From NCBI GenBank assembly GCA_021158225.1, contig JAGGUZ010000016.1, forward strand, positions 1-62,398: a stretch of 62,398 bases of DNA, written 5' to 3'. Positions 9,705-19,333 of this stretch are shown one piece after another. Made by a program: the position numbers and the translations under genes. The notes under the pieces are model-generated. The model did not search any database. It saw only the letters and a list, made by a program, of their open reading frames with translations, and was not told the origin of the DNA. Each line of letters starts with the position of its first letter. The first letter of the stretch is position 1. Source of the DNA: a bacterium (GTDB taxonomy: Bacteria > Patescibacteriota > Gracilibacteria > UBA1369 > PNNO01).

Positions 9705-10880
9705 ATGAATATGAACCAGTTTAAATTTAAAATTATTTCGAAAGATCCAAATACATCTGCAAGGGTAAGTGAGCTTTCCACGCCACATGGAAAAATTAAT
9801 TTACCCACATTTATGCCTGTAGGAACAAAAGCAACCGTTAAAACGCTTAGTCCGGAAGAACTTAAGGATCTTAACGCAAACATAATTTTGGCTAACACAT
9901 ATCACCTCTACTTACGCCCAGGAAGTGATACAATTAAAAAACTTGGAGGACTACACAAGTGGATGAATTGGAGAAACCCGATATTAACCGATTCGGGAGG
10001 TTTTCAGGTTTTTTCTTTGGCTCAACAAAAAAGATTTGGTAAAAACGGAGAAAAAAAATTAGTAAAAATTCTCGAAGATGGAGTTGAATTTAGATCTCAC
10101 ATAGATGGATCAAAGCATTTTTTTACTCCGGAAAAAGTAATGAAGATACAATCCGACCTTGGTGCCGATATTATAATGGCTTTTGATGAATGCGCCCCCG
10201 GAGATTCAACTTACGCATATGCCAAAAAAGCTATGAACCGTACTCACAGATGGGCAGAAAGATGCAAAAAAGAGCATATTAAATTACAAAAATCAAAGAA
10301 AATAAAGCAAGCATTGTTCCCTATTGTTCAAGGAGGGATTTATGATGATCTTAGAATAGAATCGACGAAATTTATGAAAAAATTAAATTTACCCGGTATA
10401 GCGATAGGCGGACTTTCCGTTGGAGAAACAAAAAAACAGATGTACCATACTTTAGATATTATTAAAGATTACCTGCCCGAAGACAAACCAAGATATTTGA
10501 TGGGTGTAGGTTCGCCGGAAGATTTGCTTGAAGGAATATCTCGAGGGATAGACATGTTTGATTGCGTTATGGCTACCCGAAATGCTAGACACGGCTCATT
10601 CTGGACAAAAGACGGGAGATTTCAACTAAGAAATAAAGAATTTAAAGAGAAAAAAGAACCTCTCATGAAGGGCTGTAAATGTTATACATGCAAGAATTAC
10701 TCAACAAGTTATGTAAGACATCTTTATATGGAGAAAGAAACTTTTGGGCTTAGACTTATTACCATACATAATATTAATTTTTTATTGGATTTAATGAACA
10801 AATCCAGAATGCATATTAAAAAAGGGACTTTTAATGCATTCAAAAACAAGTTTCTTAAACATTATTTAAAAAAATCATGA
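9705..10880 (+). CDS. tgt: Queuine tRNA-guanine transglycosylase
   Basis: Tgt exchanges G34 in GUN-anticodon tRNAs for a 7-deazaguanine (preQ1 in bacteria). The 391-residue protein has the TIM-barrel motif LTDSGGFQVFSL with the catalytic acid/base Asp, the nucleophile segment RGIDMFDCVMATRNARHG, and the zinc site CKCYTC followed by a His in YVRHLY. A few extra residues precede the usual start (two closely spaced ATGs). The stop is TGA and overlaps the next start as ATGA, direct evidence that TGA is a stop here. No queuosine biosynthesis genes are nearby, so the base may be salvaged. Confidence 0.96.
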   Translation: MNMNQFKFKIISKDPNTSARVSELSTPHGKINLPTFMPVGTKATVKTLSPEELKDLNANIILANTYHLYLRPGSDTIKKLGGLHKWMNWRNPILTDSGGFQVFSLAQQKRFGKNGEKKLVKILEDGVEFRSHIDGSKHFFTPEKVMKIQSDLGADIIMAFDECAPGDSTYAYAKKAMNRTHRWAERCKKEHIKLQKSKKIKQALFPIVQGGIYDDLRIESTKFMKKLNLPGIAIGGLSVGETKKQMYHTLDIIKDYLPEDKPRYLMGVGSPEDLLEGISRGIDMFDCVMATRNARHGSFWTKDGRFQLRNKEFKEKKEPLMKGCKCYTCKNYSTSYVRHLYMEKETFGLRLITIHNINFLLDLMNKSRMHIKKGTFNAFKNKFLKHYLKKS

Positions 10881-11443
10881 AAGAAAAGCAAATAATAAAT
10901 TACTTTTTTGAACTTGGGATATTAAAAAAGTTCTATCATAACGGTCCGCAAGTTGCAGGTGTTAAACACCCCGACACAATTGCCGAGCATATTTACAGAT
11001 CCTCTGTTATCGGCTTCTTGCTAGGAGAAATGGAAGGCTTAAGTGGCGAAAAAGTAGCAATGATCGCCCTTTTTCATGATAATCCGGAAAGTAGAATAGG
11101 AGATCATAATAAAATTGCTCAAAGATATATGGATCGTGAAAAAATTGAAAAGGATGTTCTAAAAGAACAAACTGCTTATCTCCCCTCTTCAATTGCGAAA
11201 AAAATCAAGAATTATTGGAATCAACATGCGGAGAAAAACTCAAAAGAAGGTCTGCTTGCATACGAAGCCGATTTACTTGAAACAGCCCTTCAGGCAAAAG
11301 AATATCTTGATATCGGCTACCCTACAAAAGGATGGATTTCCAATGTTAAGAAGAAACTTAAATCAAAAAGCGCTAAAAAATTATTACAAGAACTTGAAAA
11401 AACAAATTTTACCGATTGGTGGCAAGAGCTGAAAGTGGTATAG
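10877..11443 (+). CDS. HD-domain phosphohydrolase, YfbR/HDDC2-like
   Basis: A 188-residue HD-superfamily protein. Metal ligands are visible as His38 in TIAEH, His67-Asp68 in ALFHDN and a downstream Asp in YEADLLE. The EADLLETALQAKEYLD segment resembles the 5'-deoxynucleotidase (YfbR/HDDC2) group, which hydrolyses dNMPs. Its start overlaps the tgt stop by 4 nt, implying translational coupling. The substrate is inferred from family resemblance only. Confidence 0.8.
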   Translation: MKEKQIINYFFELGILKKFYHNGPQVAGVKHPDTIAEHIYRSSVIGFLLGEMEGLSGEKVAMIALFHDNPESRIGDHNKIAQRYMDREKIEKDVLKEQTAYLPSSIAKKIKNYWNQHAEKNSKEGLLAYEADLLETALQAKEYLDIGYPTKGWISNVKKKLKSKSAKKLLQELEKTNFTDWWQELKVV

Positions 11444-11475
11444 TTTTTTCGTAAAGAAAAATTTACTCAAAACTT

Positions 11476-12042
11476 ATGATTGCTTTCTTGGAAGGGACAA
11501 TTCAAAAAAAATTAAATGGAAACATTATTCTAAATACGGGAGATATCGGGTATCTTGTAAATATTTCGTCAAACAATTTGGCCGAACTTGAAGAAAATGA
11601 TCATTTGAGTTTGTTTATTCATACTTCGGTTAGAGAAGATGACATAAGCTTATTCGGATTTAGAGAACTTGAAGACCTTGAGCTTTTTAAGAAACTTATT
11701 TCCGTATCAGGGGTAGGCCCAAAAACAGGTCTGGAAATATTAAACAATTCAGCTAAAGGCATTAAGTATGCAATCTCTCAAGGAGACACCGATTTACTTG
11801 AAAAAACACCAGGGATAGGGAAGAAAACCGCTCAACGAATTATAATAGACCTTAAAAATAAAGTTTCTCAAACACAGAAACCGGATGATTACATTGATAC
11901 AAAAAACATTAATAGAGATGCCATTAAAGCACTTGAAAAACTCGGATTTAGGAAACATCAGATTATAAACAGACTCAAAAATATTCCGGAAGATATTACA
12001 AACGAAGAAGAAATTATTCGTTATTTTTTACAAAATGCTTAA
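11476..12042 (+). CDS. ruvA: Holliday junction branch migration protein RuvA
   Basis: RuvA binds four-way junctions and loads the RuvB motor. The 188-residue protein has the N-terminal OB-fold, two helix-hairpin-helix motifs (VSGVGPKTGLEIL and TPGIGKKTAQRII), and the C-terminal RuvB-contacting three-helix domain (about 140-188). ruvC lies about 7 kb downstream on the same strand; ruvB is not in the window. The 3' end overlaps the next gene by 8 nt. Confidence 0.95.
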   Translation: MIAFLEGTIQKKLNGNIILNTGDIGYLVNISSNNLAELEENDHLSLFIHTSVREDDISLFGFRELEDLELFKKLISVSGVGPKTGLEILNNSAKGIKYAISQGDTDLLEKTPGIGKKTAQRIIIDLKNKVSQTQKPDDYIDTKNINRDAIKALEKLGFRKHQIINRLKNIPEDITNEEEIIRYFLQNA

Positions 12043-13102
12043 CAAAATAAGACAGAATTTTCAGAAATATCAGGCTCTTTTTATAAGCAATCCTGTTAAC
12101 ATCTATTATTTAACCGGATTTACAGGAAGCAGAGGTATGATTTTAATAACACCGAAAAAAGCGTATTTCTTTACGGATTTCAGATATATCGAATACGCAA
12201 AAAAAATCATTCCTAAAGAATTTAATATTATTCAAATAAATAAAAAATGGAAAACGGACTGGCCGAAACTGCTTAAAAAATATCGAATAAAGTCACTCGG
12301 AATAGAAGAAAATTATATTACCTATCAACAATTCTTAGATCTTAGAAAAATATCAAAAGGTGTACATTTAAAAAAATCAGGGCTTGTTATTGAACAATTA
12401 AGACAATTTAAATCAGAATCTGAATTAATATATCTAAAAAAATCACAAAAAATTAATGAGGAACTTCTTAGAAAGACACTAAAATTCATTAAAATTGGAC
12501 GCACAGAAAAAGAAGTGGAATGGTTCATTTTAAATAATCTCTCTTCTGTTGGGGCACAGGGGGTTTCGTTTACGCCAATTATTGCTTTTGGGAGTAACAG
12601 CTCGATTCCGCATCATCAAAATGGGAACAAGAAACTAAAAAACGGAGACACGATTCTAATTGATATGGGCGTTAAATATAAAGGATACTGTAGTGATATG
12701 AGCCGCAGTTTTTTTACAAAAAAACCTACAGTTCTACAAAAAAATGTATATCAAACCGTATTAGATGCTCAAAATATGGCAATACAAAAACTAAAAAACG
12801 GCGTTTATGTTAATGAAGTTACAAATGTCGCAATGAATATAATTGAAAAAGCCGGATATAAAAAGAATTTTCAGCACGCACTCGGACATGGAACAGGCCT
12901 TGAAATTCATGAACTCCCGAATCTTGGAGCCAAAGACAAAACCAAACTTTTTGAAAATATGATTACAACAATCGAACCGGGTATATATTTACCCAAAAAC
13001 TTTGGAATTCGTATAGAAGATATGTTAATAATAACTCGTACCGGTTATACGAATACAACTAAATTCCCAAAAGATTTAAAAAATTCAGTTTTAGCCCTAT
13101 AA
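12035..13102 (+). CDS. M24 family Xaa-Pro aminopeptidase
   Basis: A pita-bread metallopeptidase of 355 residues. An N-terminal creatinase-type domain (1-120) precedes the catalytic domain with all five metal ligands in order: Asp in LIDMG (about 210), Asp in GYCSDMSRS (about 221), His285 in GHGTG, Glu in IEPGIYLP and Glu in GIRIEDM. This supports an Xaa-Pro dipeptidase or aminopeptidase (PepP/PepQ) rather than MetAP, because of the N-terminal domain. It overlaps ruvA by 8 nt. Confidence 0.92.
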   Translation: MLNKIRQNFQKYQALFISNPVNIYYLTGFTGSRGMILITPKKAYFFTDFRYIEYAKKIIPKEFNIIQINKKWKTDWPKLLKKYRIKSLGIEENYITYQQFLDLRKISKGVHLKKSGLVIEQLRQFKSESELIYLKKSQKINEELLRKTLKFIKIGRTEKEVEWFILNNLSSVGAQGVSFTPIIAFGSNSSIPHHQNGNKKLKNGDTILIDMGVKYKGYCSDMSRSFFTKKPTVLQKNVYQTVLDAQNMAIQKLKNGVYVNEVTNVAMNIIEKAGYKKNFQHALGHGTGLEIHELPNLGAKDKTKLFENMITTIEPGIYLPKNFGIRIEDMLIITRTGYTNTTKFPKDLKNSVLAL

Positions 13103-13115
13103 TATCTTTAGAAAA

Positions 13116-14429
13116 ATGACACCGAAAATCGCAGTAATTTTATTTCCAGGAACCAACTGTGAAATTGAAGCCCTAAGAACACTCGAAAGGTCTGATATGA
13201 CCCCGGTTCTCACAAGATGGAATGACTATAAAATAGACTACTCAAAACTTGATGGATTTTTTATACCGGGAGGTTTCTCGTACGAAGACAGAGGACGATC
13301 CGGAATAATCGCATCAAAAAATCCATTATTAAATAAGATTAAGGAAGAAGCCGAAAAGGGCAAACCCGTACTTGGAGTTTGCAATGGAGCACAAATAGTT
13401 CTTGAAGCCAAACTAATTCCAGGACTTGATAGAAATCATGTAGAAATGGCACTTGCTTGGAATAAGCGCATAGATAAAAACGGGAAGATTCTTGGAACAG
13501 GTTTTTATAATGATTGGATCTATATAAAGAATGTTTCTCCAAGCGGAAGAAGCGCATTTAACAAATATGAGTCAAACCATATAATGCGTATTCCGGTTGC
13601 CCATGCCGAAGGGCGTTTTACAACAATGGACGACGATTTACTTAACATACTTGAAAATAATGAACAGATGATATTTAAATATTGCGATAAAGACGGAAAT
13701 ATCATAAACGAATTTCCTGTAAATCCAAACGGAACCGCTATGAATTTAGCCGGTATTTGTAACCCTGAAGGAAATGTAATGTCTCTTATGCCTCATCCTG
13801 AAAGAACAGAGAAAGGTCAGGCAATATTTGATTCAATGAGAGATTATATCGGGAAATCTTTTTCTATCATTAAAAAAGATTCAACAATAATGCACAGAGA
13901 AACAACCGTAAAAGATATAATTGTGACTTATGAGAAACCAACAATTGAGATTCTTATAGATAGCGTTATAACAGATAACGAAGAAAGAACGATTGAACGA
14001 GCCATTCATGAGATGGGATTCAATAATCTTAAATTAAAAAAACATAAATACTTTGGAATTACTTTGGAACCTAATTTGAACCCAGTACAAATTGCAACTG
14101 ACTTAATAAAATCAGGCGAGCTTGTAAATCTGGCAAAAGAAATACCAACTGTTATTACAAATGGGAAAGCCTATGCTTACAAAGAAGGTGAACTCGAAGA
14201 AAATAATACGAATAAAGAAGATAAGAACGCATACTTAACTTTCAACAAAGAAGATATGGATGGAGAAAGCATATTACAGACAATCAATCTACACTTTTCC
14301 ATACCTGGTATAAAAAAGATAACATCCGGGAAAAAATGGATTTTAAATATCGAACAAAATAAAGCTGTGGAAATAGTTAAAACACAGATTTTTCACAATC
14401 CGCATGCAATGAACATTTATAAAGTTTAA
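13116..14429 (+). CDS. purQ: FGAM synthase glutaminase PurQ fused to two PurS-like domains
   Basis: Residues 1-245 are the class I glutaminase PurQ: FPGTNCE near the start, the nucleophile Cys in GVCNGAQ (about residue 89), and the catalytic His/Glu in MPHPERTE (about residue 227). It supplies ammonia to PurL in purine synthesis. PurQ is usually 220-260 residues; this one has 437. The extra part contains two units with the PurS pattern. The first (about 272-345) has EERTIERAIHEMGF followed by a beta strand. The second (about 365-437) ends in a strand, a helix and FHNPHAMNIYKV, like the PurS ending with a conserved NP. I infer a PurQ-PurS-PurS fusion; purL is not in the window. Confidence 0.88.
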   Translation: MTPKIAVILFPGTNCEIEALRTLERSDMTPVLTRWNDYKIDYSKLDGFFIPGGFSYEDRGRSGIIASKNPLLNKIKEEAEKGKPVLGVCNGAQIVLEAKLIPGLDRNHVEMALAWNKRIDKNGKILGTGFYNDWIYIKNVSPSGRSAFNKYESNHIMRIPVAHAEGRFTTMDDDLLNILENNEQMIFKYCDKDGNIINEFPVNPNGTAMNLAGICNPEGNVMSLMPHPERTEKGQAIFDSMRDYIGKSFSIIKKDSTIMHRETTVKDIIVTYEKPTIEILIDSVITDNEERTIERAIHEMGFNNLKLKKHKYFGITLEPNLNPVQIATDLIKSGELVNLAKEIPTVITNGKAYAYKEGELEENNTNKEDKNAYLTFNKEDMDGESILQTINLHFSIPGIKKITSGKKWILNIEQNKAVEIVKTQIFHNPHAMNIYKV

Positions 14430-14440
14430 AATTAAACACT

Positions 14441-16222
14441 ATGTGTGGAATATTTGCCTACAAAGGGCAAAAAACAAACGCAGCCCAGCTTGTTGTTAAT
14501 GGACTAAAAAAACTTGAATATAGAGGCTATGATTCTTGGGGAATAGCTTTTAAAACCGGTCATAAAGTAAGTATATACAAAGAAATCGGGAAAATAGGAG
14601 AATTTGATATATCAACATTAAAAGAAAAAGTTGACGGACCAATAAATGGCCACATGGCAATGGGACATTCAAGATGGGCTACGCATGGAGGCGTAACACA
14701 AGAAAACGCACACCCGCATTACTCGCAAGACAAAACAATAGCCGTTGTGCATAACGGAATTATTGAAAATTTTGAAGAATTAAAAACTGAACTAAAAGAA
14801 AAAGGATATAAATTTAGATCCGAAACAGATACGGAAGTAATTTCACATTTAATACAAAAATATAAATCTCTTGGCCCTGTGGATGCTGTTAAAAAAGCAT
14901 TATCACGCCTTCGTGGCAGATATGCCGTACTGGTTTTATGCGCCGAAGATGACAGACTAATAGCAGCACGGAGAGGATCTCCTTTAATTGTCGGGAAAGG
15001 AGAAAATGAATTTTTTATTGCTTCCGATATACCGGCATTCTTAGAATACACAAGAAAAGTTATGTACTTGGATGATAATCAAATGGTTGTTATAAATAAT
15101 GACGCAGAATTTTTCGATCTTGAAACAAATAAAAAAATTGATAAAAGAATCGTTAAAATTGACTGGAGCCCGGAAAGTGCTGAAAAAGGAGAATTCCCAC
15201 ATTTTATGATAAAGGAAATTACCGAGCAGAAAGAGACAATTGCAAGGGCGATTAATCAAGACGAGAAACAATTCATGAAAATTGCGAATGAAATTAAGAA
15301 TGCGTATGGAACATATTTGGTAGGATGTGGAACTGCGGGAAAAGTATGTTTAACCGGCTCGTATCTTTTTGCTAAAATCGCGAAAAGACATGTAAATGTA
15401 ACATTTGGATCGGAATTCCCGAGTTTACAAGATTTCATTACAGATAGAAGTTTAGTGATCGCAGTATCTCAAAGCGGAGAAACAGCTGATACTCTTGAAG
15501 CGATCGAAGTGGCAAAAGGGAAAAAAGCAAAAGTTCTTTCAATTATCAATGTTGAAGGTTCGTCGATGGATAGAATTTCCGATTATGCAATTAATATTAA
15601 AGCCGGACCGGAAAAAGCCGTAGCATCAACAAAAGCTACTACTGCTCAGCTTGCTATTTTGACCCTACTGGCTTATGCCCTTGATAACAGACTTGAGGAA
15701 GGAAAAATTTTGCTTGTAAATACTGCAAGTCAAATTAATGACATGCTAAATCCAAGATATGAAGACCATATTCTTAATCTCGCGAAAAAGATAAAAGATG
15801 TTGAAAGTATGTATGTAATAGGAAAAGGCGTTAATTATCCGATAGCACTTGAGGCTGCAATAAAATTGCAAGAAGTTTCTTATATACATGCGGAAGGATT
15901 TGCAGGAGGAGAATTAAAACATGGACCGATTGCACTAATAAATGACGGCGTTCCATGTGTTGTAATAGTTGCAAACGATGAAACGAAACAAGAAACAATC
16001 AGTAACGCGATAGAAGTGAAATCACGTGGTGGATACATTATTGGAATCGCTCCGGAAAACAATAATATATTTGATTACTGGATAAAAGTTCCGGAAGTGG
16101 GAGAAGCATCCCCAATCGTAAATATTATTCCGATTCAAATCTTAGCTTATCAATTGGCAATTCTAAGAAAAAACAATCCTGACATGCCACGCAATCTTGC
16201 CAAAAGCGTAACAGTCAAATAA
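14441..16222 (+). CDS. glmS: Glutamine--fructose-6-phosphate aminotransferase (isomerizing)
   Basis: GlmS makes glucosamine-6-phosphate, the first committed step to UDP-GlcNAc and peptidoglycan. Met is followed at once by Cys (MCGIFAY), the N-terminal nucleophile of the glutaminase. The order is the Ntn glutaminase (about 1-220), then two SIS domains with GCGTAGK, SQSGETADT and GGELKHGPIALI. The C-terminus DMPRNLAKSVTVK matches the family's invariant end. Length 593 is slightly short but complete. The reading starts 11 nt after purQ. Confidence 0.97.
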   Translation: MCGIFAYKGQKTNAAQLVVNGLKKLEYRGYDSWGIAFKTGHKVSIYKEIGKIGEFDISTLKEKVDGPINGHMAMGHSRWATHGGVTQENAHPHYSQDKTIAVVHNGIIENFEELKTELKEKGYKFRSETDTEVISHLIQKYKSLGPVDAVKKALSRLRGRYAVLVLCAEDDRLIAARRGSPLIVGKGENEFFIASDIPAFLEYTRKVMYLDDNQMVVINNDAEFFDLETNKKIDKRIVKIDWSPESAEKGEFPHFMIKEITEQKETIARAINQDEKQFMKIANEIKNAYGTYLVGCGTAGKVCLTGSYLFAKIAKRHVNVTFGSEFPSLQDFITDRSLVIAVSQSGETADTLEAIEVAKGKKAKVLSIINVEGSSMDRISDYAINIKAGPEKAVASTKATTAQLAILTLLAYALDNRLEEGKILLVNTASQINDMLNPRYEDHILNLAKKIKDVESMYVIGKGVNYPIALEAAIKLQEVSYIHAEGFAGGELKHGPIALINDGVPCVVIVANDETKQETISNAIEVKSRGGYIIGIAPENNNIFDYWIKVPEVGEASPIVNIIPIQILAYQLAILRKNNPDMPRNLAKSVTVK

Positions 16223-16235
16223 TTCATAGTGCTAT

Positions 16236-17159
16236 ATGTTAAAGAAATATAAGAATAGCGATCCCGACGAACATTTTGCCAAAAGAACAAACGACGACCT
16301 TATGGATTTACTTTCTCAGTTATGGATAAAATCACCAGAAGATATATCTTATGTTGACCGAATAACTTTTGCTGGACTCAAAACTATTTCGGGGATGGTC
16401 TGCGATTTAATTACAAAAGTATTAAACGAAACACATATAAAAGGTCATCACTTTTTTTTAGATAATCTTGATAAAGTGAGACGTGGCGGGAAAGGCATGC
16501 TTACTACATCAAATCATAGCACTTACCCGGATGATCCTTTTATTCCTGGAGCATTATTAAATGGCCAATACCTAAATTCGTGGAAAATTCTTTTTGGTGA
16601 TAACTCAGAATATGAAAATTGGAAATGGACTCCAGCTGAAAAAAGAAATTTTTTCTATCATAAAAACAAAAAATTAAGAAGAATATTCCGCTGGTTTTTT
16701 GGAAGAACAAAGACAGTTCCAATTTTAAGAGGTCAAGGTTTAAATCAAATAGCGCAAACACAACTTGAATCTTTTCTAAGACATGGTGATTGGGTTCATG
16801 TTTTTGGAGAAGGTACAAGAACACGTAAACATGGGAAGTTAAGAAAATTTAAGCCAGGCATTGGAAAGTTAATTCATCAAGCCCCTCAAACGTTAATAGT
16901 CCCATTTGGACATGATGGACTGCAGAATGTAACCCCACTCGGCAGTGCCGCAGAAGTTATCGATGACAGAACTGGAGAAGTGGATAAACGAATACTGAGA
17001 ACAGGTCAAAGAATTCAAATAGTAATAGGAGAGCCGTTTACCCTAACAAGTATTGTTGAAAAAATGGATCCATCCGTAGAAAACTACCTTGAAATTGCGG
17101 AAATGATTAGAACACGTGTTGCAGAATGTCATCAAGAAGCAATAGAACTTAATAAATAA
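16236..17159 (+). CDS. PlsC/tafazzin-like 1-acyl-glycerophosphate acyltransferase
   Basis: A 307-residue acyltransferase of the PlsC/LPLAT superfamily. The HX4D catalytic motif is NHSTYPDDP with His94 and Asp99. The substrate motif reads FGEGTRTRKHG followed by LRKFKPGIGKLI, closer to tafazzin-type than to standard FPEGTR PlsC. It would acylate lysophospholipids at the inner membrane face. There is no obvious transmembrane anchor at the N-terminus. The exact substrate cannot be told from sequence. Confidence 0.82.
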   Translation: MLKKYKNSDPDEHFAKRTNDDLMDLLSQLWIKSPEDISYVDRITFAGLKTISGMVCDLITKVLNETHIKGHHFFLDNLDKVRRGGKGMLTTSNHSTYPDDPFIPGALLNGQYLNSWKILFGDNSEYENWKWTPAEKRNFFYHKNKKLRRIFRWFFGRTKTVPILRGQGLNQIAQTQLESFLRHGDWVHVFGEGTRTRKHGKLRKFKPGIGKLIHQAPQTLIVPFGHDGLQNVTPLGSAAEVIDDRTGEVDKRILRTGQRIQIVIGEPFTLTSIVEKMDPSVENYLEIAEMIRTRVAECHQEAIELNK

Positions 17160-17177
17160 TCGGTTTTCTGTTATAAT
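17149..17177 (+). promoter_or_regulatory. Candidate promoter for the small-protein/pyk unit
   Basis: TTAATA (17149-17154), a 17-nt spacer and a perfect TATAAT (17172-17177). The -35 overlaps the last codons of the acyltransferase gene. The ATG at 17209 lies about 25 nt past the predicted start site. Confidence 0.55.
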
Positions 17178-17208
17178 ATATAGAAAACATAGCAATAAAT
17201 TGCTTCTT

Positions 17209-17415
17209 ATGAATATGAATCCAAAAACAAATATTTATGATATGATTCAACAACAGTTTGAAACCAAGTGCGACAATATTCAAAGCGAAACAGATAAGCT
17301 TTTAAATATGGTCCCGAAATACGATATAAAAAGGAGAAAAAAAATCCTTGATCTACATAAACTGAAATTAAAAGAAGCACTATTCAAACTTAATGAAAAT
17401 TTAAAATCACTTTAA
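17209..17415 (+). CDS. Small helical protein of unknown function
   Basis: A 68-residue charged protein with no membrane segment and heptad-like Leu/Lys/Glu spacing, predicted to be mainly helical. The frame can be opened from a TTG at 17200, but the ATG at 17209 (or 17215) is preferred. It ends directly before the pyk ATG at 17416, so it is co-transcribed and probably translationally coupled with pyruvate kinase. I recognise no family. Confidence 0.6.
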   Translation: MNMNPKTNIYDMIQQQFETKCDNIQSETDKLLNMVPKYDIKRRKKILDLHKLKLKEALFKLNENLKSL

Positions 17416-18807
17416 ATGCGAGTACAAAATACAAAATTCGTTTGCACACTCGGACCGGCATCAAACAATATGAAAATTCTTGAAAAGATGGTCTACGCCG
17501 GAATGGATGTTGCAAGACTGAATTTTTCTCATGGAGATTATAAGAGTCATGCAAAATTAATTAGATACATCAGAGCAATTTCGAAAAAAACAGGTGTTCC
17601 AATTGCTATTATGCAAGATTTACAGGGTCCGAAAATAAGAATCGGAAAAGTTAAAGATCCCGGAATCAAAGTTAACAAAGGTCAAGAAATTATTCTAACC
17701 TGCGGGAAACTAAGAAAAGATTTAATACCGGTACAATACAAACAACTATATAAAGATGTTAAGAGAAATTCCCTCTTATTAATCGATGACGGATTGATTG
17801 AATTAAAAGTGGAAAAAGTAAAAGGCAAAGATATTTATTGTATATGCAAAAACAACGGAATAATCAAAAAAAACAAAGGTATTAATGTCCCAAACGAGAA
17901 TATTACAACAAGTTCAATAACAACAAAAGATAAAAAAGATTTAGTGTTTGGACTTAAACATGGCATTGATTATGTAGCGCTTTCCTTTGTTAAAGAGGCA
18001 AAAGACATATTGGAAATAAAAAAACTAATCGGCAATAAAAATGTAAAAGTTATAGCAAAAATAGAGCGTTCCAAAGCTGTTGAAAATCTTGATGAAATCA
18101 TTAAAGTCGCGGACTCGCTTATGGTCGCCCGCGGAGACCTTGCAATGGAAATCGGACCGGAAAAAGTTCCGATAGTTCAAAAAGAAATGATTAAAAAATG
18201 CAATCTTGCCGGTAAACCGATAATAACGGCTACTCAAATGTTGCAATCAATGGTGTTAAACCCTCAGCCAACGCGTGCGGAAATAAGTGATGTCGCCAAT
18301 GCAATCTTCGACAACACAGACGCAATTATGCTTTCAAATGAAACTGCGGTCGGGAAATATCCTGTTCGAGCCGTTAAAATCTTTGCAAAAGTCGCCCAAA
18401 CCATAGAGAGAGAACTTAAAAAATATAATAAGACCTCGAATATCGAGAAATCAAGCGATGAGATTGACTATTACGATGCGCTTGGACTTAGCACATGCCA
18501 GCTTGCCAAAGCAATAAAAGCAAGACATATCGTAGTGGTCAGTTCTTCCGGAAAATCCGCAAGATATATATCGAAACAAAGATCATACATTCCAACAATA
18601 GTAATAACTGTAAACGAAAAAATAAAAAACCAATTGTCTTTGTTATGGGGACTAAATGACATTATTATCGAAAAAATAAGTACGAAGAACTACTTGAAAG
18701 ACATAGAAAAAATTCTTAAGAAACACCCAGCTCTTAAAAAAGGTCAGAAAATTGTTATTCTTTATGCACACAGTAAAGAAAAACGTATTGTATCGACAAC
18801 CATATAA
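17416..18807 (+). CDS. pyk: Pyruvate kinase
   Basis: Pyk makes pyruvate and ATP from phosphoenolpyruvate. The 463-residue protein starts with the typical VCTLGPASNN and has MDVARLNFSHGD, the active-site lysine segment VKVIAKIERSKAVENLDEI, the SLMVARGDLAMEIGPEKVP metal-site segment and ATQMLQSM. The C-terminal regulatory domain is present but lacks an extra PEP-utilizer domain. With gpmI and tpiA in this window it shows a working lower glycolysis. Confidence 0.96.
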   Translation: MRVQNTKFVCTLGPASNNMKILEKMVYAGMDVARLNFSHGDYKSHAKLIRYIRAISKKTGVPIAIMQDLQGPKIRIGKVKDPGIKVNKGQEIILTCGKLRKDLIPVQYKQLYKDVKRNSLLLIDDGLIELKVEKVKGKDIYCICKNNGIIKKNKGINVPNENITTSSITTKDKKDLVFGLKHGIDYVALSFVKEAKDILEIKKLIGNKNVKVIAKIERSKAVENLDEIIKVADSLMVARGDLAMEIGPEKVPIVQKEMIKKCNLAGKPIITATQMLQSMVLNPQPTRAEISDVANAIFDNTDAIMLSNETAVGKYPVRAVKIFAKVAQTIERELKKYNKTSNIEKSSDEIDYYDALGLSTCQLAKAIKARHIVVVSSSGKSARYISKQRSYIPTIVITVNEKIKNQLSLLWGLNDIIIEKISTKNYLKDIEKILKKHPALKKGQKIVILYAHSKEKRIVSTTI

Positions 18808-18842
18808 AAGTATTATAGAAAAGAACTTTAAGCTTCTTCAAT

Positions 18843-19331
18843 ATGCGTATTTTAGGCATAGATCCAGGAACAGCGCGTGTGGGATATGGCATAATCGATT
18901 TAAATGCGAACATTTATAGTGTTGTTGATTACGGATGTATTACAACAAAAGCACATACGCCTCTTGAAATTAGACTTGGAGAAATAGCGGATGATATAGA
19001 AGAGTTAATTAATAAATACTCACCTGATGTCGCCGCGGTAGAAGAACTTTTCTTCTCCAAGAACACAAAAACAGCGCTTTCCGTAGCACACGCAAGAGGT
19101 GTTATAATAGAAAAAATACAAAGATATAACATCCCCATGTATTCATATAATCCAATGAGCATAAAACAAGCGCTTTGCAGTGATGGGAAAGCAAAAAAAA
19201 TACAAATGCAGAAAATGACAAAATTATTGCTACAACTTTCGGAAATTCCAACTCCGGACGATACAGCCGACGCACTCGCAATAGCTTTATGTCATGGGAA
19301 TGTACATCAAAACAAATTACTTTACGCTTAA
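18843..19331 (+). CDS. ruvC: Crossover junction endodeoxyribonuclease RuvC
   Basis: RuvC resolves Holliday junctions. The 162-residue protein has the RNase H-like fold with catalytic Asp7 in MRILGIDPGTARVGYG, Glu in VAAVEELFF (about residue 67) and the C-terminal acidic pair in DDTADALAIALCH. It stands 2 nt before the TPR gene. ruvA is elsewhere in the window, so the ruv genes are dispersed. Confidence 0.96.
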   Translation: MRILGIDPGTARVGYGIIDLNANIYSVVDYGCITTKAHTPLEIRLGEIADDIEELINKYSPDVAAVEELFFSKNTKTALSVAHARGVIIEKIQRYNIPMYSYNPMSIKQALCSDGKAKKIQMQKMTKLLLQLSEIPTPDDTADALAIALCHGNVHQNKLLYA

Positions 19332-19333
19332 AT

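Noticed and set aside
11007..11432. Alternative frames within the HD-domain gene
   Set aside because: Two short frames (11007-11192 minus, 11193-11432 plus) lie within a gene with intact HD motifs and coupling to tgt; both are shadows.
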